DNA from: Actinomycetes bacterium
Lineage (GTDB): Bacteria; Actinomycetota; Thermoleophilia; Solirubrobacterales; 70-9
Length of the DNA: 10,747 nt
Assembly: GCA_023436605.1 (NCBI GenBank)
Contig: JAEZIQ010000104.1
Location: 1-10,747 of the forward strand
Direction: 5' to 3'
The notes under the pieces are model-generated. The model was not told the DNA's origin, made no database searches, and saw nothing but the letters and a program-made list of their open reading frames with translations. The first letter of the stretch is position 1; every line of letters starts with the position of its first letter. Shown here one piece after another: positions 6,950-10,747 of this stretch. Both the position numbers and the translations under genes were made by a program.

Positions 6950-8305
6950 ATGAGGACAATCAGGAAGACCTTGATCGCGGTTTCGGCGGGATTGATCGCC
7001 TGCTTCGCGCTCGCCACCCCGGCCCGGTCCGCGTTGGTGCCCGACGGGTACAACCCGCAGGGCCTGCCGACCGTCGGCTGCTTCTGGACCGGCCCGTTCA
7101 CGGCCGACAACGAAAAGACGAACACGGCCTACCCCGGCACGGAGATCACCTACTGGGGGGCCAAGTTCCGCGCCCCGGAAGGCGCGGTTCTACGGTTGCG
7201 CGGCCAGTACCCTCACGCCCGCTACTCCTCGCTAAACGCTTATGAATCGAGTGGCGGAGTTCCGACCGGTTCGATCCCCGACCGGGAAATCAAGCCCGAC
7301 AAGGGGTCGGTCAACACCAGCCTGCCCGGCCGCGATCGCAAGGCCAAGAAGCGGTCCTGGACCGTTCGGGTGCTGGGAGCCGCAGCACCCGCGAAGCCCG
7401 CTCGCAACACCCTTTACGCGGCACCTTCCAGCGAGGCATACCAGGACATCATCTACCGCGTCTACGTACCGGACAAGGGCCGAAACAGGGCCGGTGGCGT
7501 GCCGGTGCCAAGGCCCGAGCTGGTCCTGTCCGACGGCACGGTGCTGACCGGAAAGGCTCTCTGTGCCGCGATCAACTCGAATCACGACTACAAAGCGAAC
7601 AACGTTCCGCTCCCGCTCTATAACTCTCTGGTCAACTCGCCCGGCAAGGATCCGCTGACCAATCCGGCCGAGCCGAAGTTCGGCTTCATCAAGTTCTTCA
7701 ACCTGCCGCTCTCGCTGGCCCGGTACCGGACCCAGGCCGAGTTCGACGCGGCCTGGGAAACGAACCCGAATGAGGTAGGCACCCTTTACGCGAACAATGA
7801 CGCCCGGTACATGACGGGCGCATTCAGCACCCGTTTCGGCAAGGTGCTGGTGATCAGGGGCAGCATGCCAACCACGCCGAAGACTTGGCACGGCAACCGC
7901 CGGGCGAGGGAGGCCCAGCTGGTCGAGTGGGACATGTGCACGCTCGAATCACTGGCCACGACACGGACCCACCGCTGCCTTTTCGACGAGCAGATTCCCC
8001 TCAAGGGCAAACAGCGTCGCTACACGATCGTCGTCGCCAAGGCCGCCGACCGGCCCTCGAACGCGAAGCGCAAGTGCGGCGTCGCCTTCCTGCCGGCCGA
8101 CCCCGATGGGGATGGCGCCGGACGACTCGACGCCGGCCTGCTCCTGACCCGCAACGTGATCCCCGCGAAGAGCTTCAAACACTCGATCCAGAAAGTGACT
8201 TCCCCGTACAACGCGGCCCGCATCATGGGGCGCTACTACCCGCGCGGAAAGTACTCGAGCAAGGCTGATTTCCAGAAACTCGGCTGCCCGAAGGGTGGCA
8301 TCTGA
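6950..8305 (+). CDS. Exported protein of unknown function (451 aa)
   Basis: No named domain is recognised with confidence. From ATG6950 the protein opens with a clear signal peptide: MRTIRK, a hydrophobic core at 7-22, and cleavage near 27-28 (ARSA before LVPDG). The mature chain has six Cys (44, 205, 330, 343, 376, 446), an even number compatible with disulfides. Recognisable blocks are 'GQYPHARYSSLNAY' (85-98), 'DREIKPDKGS' (111-120), 'NTLYAAP...IIYRVYVPDKG' (153-177), 'ANNDARYMTGAFSTRFGKVLVIRG' split across 281-304, 'EWDMCTLESL' (327-336) and 'YTIVVAKAADRPSNAKRKCGV' around 358-378. A DPDGDGAG loop (384-391) could bind calcium. From memory, similar exported proteins occur in other actinobacteria as hypotheticals. 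A sulfatase gene follows after 28 nt, suggesting a shared transcript. Enzyme, binding or structural roles all remain possible. Confidence 0.88.
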   Translation: MRTIRKTLIAVSAGLIACFALATPARSALVPDGYNPQGLPTVGCFWTGPFTADNEKTNTAYPGTEITYWGAKFRAPEGAVLRLRGQYPHARYSSLNAYESSGGVPTGSIPDREIKPDKGSVNTSLPGRDRKAKKRSWTVRVLGAAAPAKPARNTLYAAPSSEAYQDIIYRVYVPDKGRNRAGGVPVPRPELVLSDGTVLTGKALCAAINSNHDYKANNVPLPLYNSLVNSPGKDPLTNPAEPKFGFIKFFNLPLSLARYRTQAEFDAAWETNPNEVGTLYANNDARYMTGAFSTRFGKVLVIRGSMPTTPKTWHGNRRAREAQLVEWDMCTLESLATTRTHRCLFDEQIPLKGKQRRYTIVVAKAADRPSNAKRKCGVAFLPADPDGDGAGRLDAGLLLTRNVIPAKSFKHSIQKVTSPYNAARIMGRYYPRGKYSSKADFQKLGCPKGGI

Positions 8306-8322
8306 GTTGGCAAGAAAGACGA

Positions 8323-8330
8323 AGGGGGAG
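8323..8330 (+). promoter_or_regulatory. Ribosome binding site deciding the sulfatase start
   Basis: The purine run AGGGGGAG sits just before ATG8334. It favours this start over the in-frame GTG at 8295, which lies inside the upstream gene and would add 13 residues with no family resemblance ahead of the first sulfatase strand (NLLLIITDQQR). Confidence 0.75.
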
Positions 8331-8333
8331 CCC

Positions 8334-9947
8334 ATGGCGAAGCCGCCCAACCTGCTGCTGATCATCACCGACCAGCAGCGCTACCCGATGCATTGGCCCG
8401 ATCGGGAGTGGCAGGACGAGCTGATGCCGGCCGACGCCGAGTTGGCCCGCACCGGAGTCACTTTCGAACAGGCCTGTATCGCCTCATGCATGTGCTCACC
8501 GAGCCGGGCCTCGCTCTTCACCGGTCGCTGGCCGGCCGAGCACGGGGTCGACTTGACCCTGACCCGGGGCGGCGCCGAGCTCAACCGGCAGCACAGCAAG
8601 CACGCGCTCCGGAAGGGCATCGATGCCGTCCGCGCGGGCGAGATGTCTGCGGTCGAAATGCTTACGCAGACCGTCAAGGGAGCGATCCGCCGGCCGAACG
8701 GCGGCACCGACGAGCGGGAGCTCGACCCGGACATGGAAAACCTTCCCAGCGTCCTCAAGCGGGCCGGGTACAAGACCGTGCTCAAGGGCAAATGGCACCT
8801 AACCCAGCCGGTCGGGAGCGACTGGTCGGCGGCCGACGCCGAACGGCTGGCCGAGGATTACGGTTTCGAAGGCTGGGTGCCGCCGGACGCCGGCGAAAAC
8901 ATCGAGCCGAGTCACTTCGGCGGCGGCAACAAGGCCGGCAAGAGCAAGGAAGGCTACGACGAGGATTTCACCCGTCAGGCGGAAGAGTTCCTGGCCGACC
9001 CGCCGGAGGAGCCGTGGGCGCTGATCTTCTCCCTGGTCAATCCGCATGACGTGCTCGGCTACCCATCCTCCTTCGAGGAAGGGGGCTATTCCGAAGAAGA
9101 CTGGGCCGACCTCGATGCGGTCCAACTGCCACCCACTGTGGACGAGACCCTGACGAACAAGCCACGGGTGCACTCCCTGCTGAAGATGGGCCAGCTCGGT
9201 TTCCTCGGGCCAATCGAGGGACACGAGAAGGTCGAGTACTGCCGCTTCTACGCGCACCTGCATCGCCTGGCCGACGCCAAGATCGGGCGGGTCCTCGAGG
9301 CCCTGGGAGACCCGGAAGATCCGGAATCGCTCCGCTCGAAGACGGTCATTTTCCGGACCTCCGATCACGGGGATCTCGGCATGTCTCACGGTGGTCTCCG
9401 CCAGAAGATGTTCAACGCCTACGAGGAGACGGTCAACGTGCCGCTGATCGTGTCGAACCCGAAGCTCTTCCCCGAGCCGCGTCGGACCAGTGCGCCAGCT
9501 TCGCTCTGTGACATCCTGCCGACCATGGCCGACCTGGCCGGGGTGGACACCGACGGGCTCGAGCTTCGCGGCCGCAGCCTGATGCCGGTTCTCCGGGAGG
9601 AGGCGGACTCGGTGCAGGAGGGAACCCTGTTCACTTACGACGACCACCAGTCCGGCACTGCCTACCGGGACGTGACGCCCGGGGCGAACCGGATCCGGGC
9701 CTGGCGCACTCCGGATGCGACCTACGCGGTCTACCTCCACCCGCACGGGGGTTCACCTGAGTTCGAGCTCTACGACCGCAACCGGGATCCGGATCAGGTG
9801 AGGAATCTGGTCGATCGCGATACCGGCCAGGCGCTCGATCCGGCCGACCGCGAACTGCTGGCCAGGATGCGCGAGGGGCTGAAGGCCGAGATGCGACGCT
9901 GCCGCGTCCCGGCACTTCCGGCCACGATCGACCGCATGCCCGTCTGA
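8334..9947 (+). CDS. Formylglycine-dependent sulfatase (alkaline phosphatase superfamily)
   Basis: A 537-aa type I sulfatase that should hydrolyse a sulfate ester, or possibly a phosphonate/phosphate ester. The signature C54-S-P-S-R58 followed by ASLFTG is the site where Cys is converted to formylglycine by a separate enzyme not in this window. Other active-site parts are D13/Q14 (IITDQQR), K151-G-K-W-H155, H238 (NPHDV), D344/H345 (SDHGD) and K358. An insert of about 60 residues (75-135, basic and charged) separates the signature from the LPSVLKRAGYKT segment (137-148). The C-terminal subdomain ends with the usual 'FELYD...DP.QVRNLV' block (477-493). No signal peptide is present, so it is predicted cytoplasmic, like choline-sulfatase types. 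The substrate cannot be named. It is probably co-transcribed with the exported protein upstream. Confidence 0.93.
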   Translation: MAKPPNLLLIITDQQRYPMHWPDREWQDELMPADAELARTGVTFEQACIASCMCSPSRASLFTGRWPAEHGVDLTLTRGGAELNRQHSKHALRKGIDAVRAGEMSAVEMLTQTVKGAIRRPNGGTDERELDPDMENLPSVLKRAGYKTVLKGKWHLTQPVGSDWSAADAERLAEDYGFEGWVPPDAGENIEPSHFGGGNKAGKSKEGYDEDFTRQAEEFLADPPEEPWALIFSLVNPHDVLGYPSSFEEGGYSEEDWADLDAVQLPPTVDETLTNKPRVHSLLKMGQLGFLGPIEGHEKVEYCRFYAHLHRLADAKIGRVLEALGDPEDPESLRSKTVIFRTSDHGDLGMSHGGLRQKMFNAYEETVNVPLIVSNPKLFPEPRRTSAPASLCDILPTMADLAGVDTDGLELRGRSLMPVLREEADSVQEGTLFTYDDHQSGTAYRDVTPGANRIRAWRTPDATYAVYLHPHGGSPEFELYDRNRDPDQVRNLVDRDTGQALDPADRELLARMREGLKAEMRRCRVPALPATIDRMPV

Positions 9948-9967
9948 GACCCCAGAACAGGATGCGC

Positions 9968-10006
9968 GATTCCCTTTTCACCTCACTATGTGGTGAGAAC
10001 GGAATC
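9968..10006. repeat. Long imperfect hairpin after the sulfatase gene
   Basis: GATTCC (9968-9973) pairs with GGAATC (10001-10006). After a C/C mismatch, TTTTCACC (9975-9982) pairs with GGTGAGAA (9992-9999) with one G-T wobble, leaving a 9-nt loop. The 14 pairs begin 21 nt after the sulfatase stop. No T-run follows, so it may protect the mRNA end or be a protein site rather than a terminator. Confidence 0.5.
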
Positions 10007-10068
10007 TGGTTCCCTGGTCCGGGGTACCTGGTCGGTCAGAAGTGCCAGAAGACTCCCTGCTACGGAAA

Positions 10069-10099
10069 ACCCCGCCCGGTTTCCCGGGCGGGGTCTTTT
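10069..10099. terminator. Bidirectional rho-independent terminator
   Basis: CCCCGCCCGG (10070-10079) pairs perfectly with CCGGGCGGGG (10084-10093) around a TTTC loop, and A69/T94 extends the stem to 11 pairs. TCTTTT follows on the plus strand, and GGAAAA precedes it, giving a U-run for minus-strand transcripts. It can therefore end both the sulfatase transcript and the convergent carbonic anhydrase transcript. Confidence 0.88.
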
Positions 10100-10108
10100 C
10101 CTGGAGGA

Positions 10109-10178
10109 GTCCGGTCGGAGAGAGAGTGACCGGACAGGGAGAAATCCCGTTGATAACGGTTGCCTCTCCCGGGGCAAT
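10109..10178. repeat. Cluster of small inverted repeats between convergent genes
   Basis: After the terminator come GTCCGGTC/GACCGGAC (10109-10116 with 10128-10135), GGGA-GAAA-TCCC (10137-10148), CCGTT-GAT-AACGG (10147-10159), and GTTGCC/GGCAAT (10159-10164 with 10173-10178, one G-T pair). No reading frame here looks coding. The stretch is downstream of the minus-strand carbonic anhydrase and could fold in its 3' untranslated region. No known RNA family is recognised. Confidence 0.4.
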
Positions 10179-10237
10179 TTCACATGACGGCCTGCCTGCC
10201 CCGACCAGTCAGCGGACGGGTGCGGGCAGCCTCCGTC

Positions 10238-10747
10238 TCATGCGGAAGTCTCTTCGCGGGCCCGGCCAGCCTCGGTAGCTGCCTCGACTTCGATCAGCCT
10301 GCCCGACTTGACGTCATAGATGTAGCCGTAGACCGGGATGCTGCCCGGAACCAGCGGATTGCTGCGGATCTTCTCGACGTCATCGACGACGGCGCCCTGC
10401 TGGTCGCTGATCGTCAGCCAGTCGATTGCCTTGCCGGCCGGGGATCCCGGTCCTTCGCCGACGTCGGTAAAGCCGTCGGGGCCGAGTTCGGCCGTTTCGA
10501 GGCTGCTCTCGAGCAGATCGCCGATCACTTCGTTGGTGAAGAACTCCATGCCGCAATCGGTGTGGTGGATCACGAACCATTCACGGGTGCCGAGCAGCTT
10601 GTAGGAGATGACCAGGGAGCGGATCGCATCGTCGGAGGCGCGGCCGCCGGCGTTGCGGATCACGTGGGCGTCGCCCTCGCTCAGTCCGGCGTACTTTGCC
10701 GGGTCAAGCCTGGCGTCCATGCAGGTGAGGATCGCGAACCTGCGGGC
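10238..10747 (-). CDS. Beta-class carbonic anhydrase, N-terminus cut by the window edge
   Basis: A zinc enzyme that interconverts CO2 and bicarbonate, probably in the cytoplasm. The visible 169 residues begin ARRFAILTCMDAR, so the true start lies beyond 10747 by roughly 25-35 codons. The Met at 10720 is internal and is not the start. The zinc ligands are visible: Cys of TCMDAR (visible residue 9), then His and Cys of HHTDCGM (62 and 65). The catalytic Asp-Arg pair of MDAR (11 and 13) is also present. The segments 'EGDAHVIRNAGG' and 'SLVISYKLLGTREWFVIHHTDCGM' (the latter in two parts around 44-67) closely follow the Mycobacterium Rv1284-type subgroup of beta enzymes. The tail 'VYGYIYDVKSGRLIEVE' is the usual last strand. 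The gene is convergent with the sulfatase and shares its terminator. Confidence 0.94.
   Translation of the reverse strand, partial: ARRFAILTCMDARLDPAKYAGLSEGDAHVIRNAGGRASDDAIRSLVISYKLLGTREWFVIHHTDCGMEFFTNEVIGDLLESSLETAELGPDGFTDVGEGPGSPAGKAIDWLTISDQQGAVVDDVEKIRSNPLVPGSIPVYGYIYDVKSGRLIEVEAATEAGRAREETSA

Noticed and set aside
8799..9746. 315-codon minus-strand open frame opposite the sulfatase
   Set aside because: It is His/Val/Gly/Arg-rich low-information protein, fully inside a gene with all sulfatase motifs.
10007..10036. Three CTGGT copies in a row as a possible repeat array
   Set aside because: The units are only 5 bp, irregularly spaced, and expected by chance in this composition.
1..10747. 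CRISPR array, tRNA/rRNA gene, IS element or phage/defence cassette
   Set aside because: I found no regularly spaced repeats, cloverleaf-like segments, transposase motifs or toxin-antitoxin-like gene pairs on either strand.

Overview
The window looks like chromosomal DNA from a high-GC actinobacterium, and a Thermoleophilia/Solirubrobacterales-type lineage is my best guess. The reasons are the very strong G/C preference at third codon positions, several GTG starts, a LexA box of the Gram-positive/actinobacterial type (GAAC-N4-GTTC), an Rv1284-type beta-carbonic anhydrase, and long secreted proteins with Cys-paired C-terminal modules. The lineage is an inference from protein style, not a computed placement. 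I see no rRNA, tRNA, insertion sequence, integrase or CRISPR array.

Layout. (1) 1-101, minus strand: the first 33 codons of a gene cut by the left edge, probably a PLP-dependent deaminase-like enzyme. (2) 150-620, plus: a small exported DUF6174-like protein. (3) 674-1473, plus: a two-gene operon of an ArsR-type repressor and an SRPBCC/AHSA1 protein, joined by an ATGA overlap and preceded by palindromes that look like an autoregulatory operator. (4) 1584-5579, plus: a 1331-aa secreted subtilisin-like (S8) protease with a PA insertion and a long beta-rich C-terminal half. (5) 5576-6781, minus: DNA polymerase IV (dinB). Its stop codon overlaps the protease stop, and a perfect LexA (SOS) box abuts its start codon. 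(6) 6950-9947, plus: an uncharacterised exported protein (451 aa) followed 28 nt later by a formylglycine-type sulfatase (537 aa), probably one transcript. (7) 9948-10237: a hairpin-rich convergent intergenic region holding a strong rho-independent terminator. (8) 10238-10747, minus: a beta-carbonic anhydrase cut by the right edge.

How the genes relate. The ArsR/SRPBCC pair and the secreted-protein/sulfatase pair look like true transcriptional units. The other neighbours appear to be independent housekeeping or accessory genes. I found no convincing new multi-gene defence or mobile system. The least described content is the exported-protein family paired with a cytoplasmic-looking sulfatase, the C-terminal half of the protease, and the regulatory palindromes upstream of arsR and between dinB and the 6950 gene.
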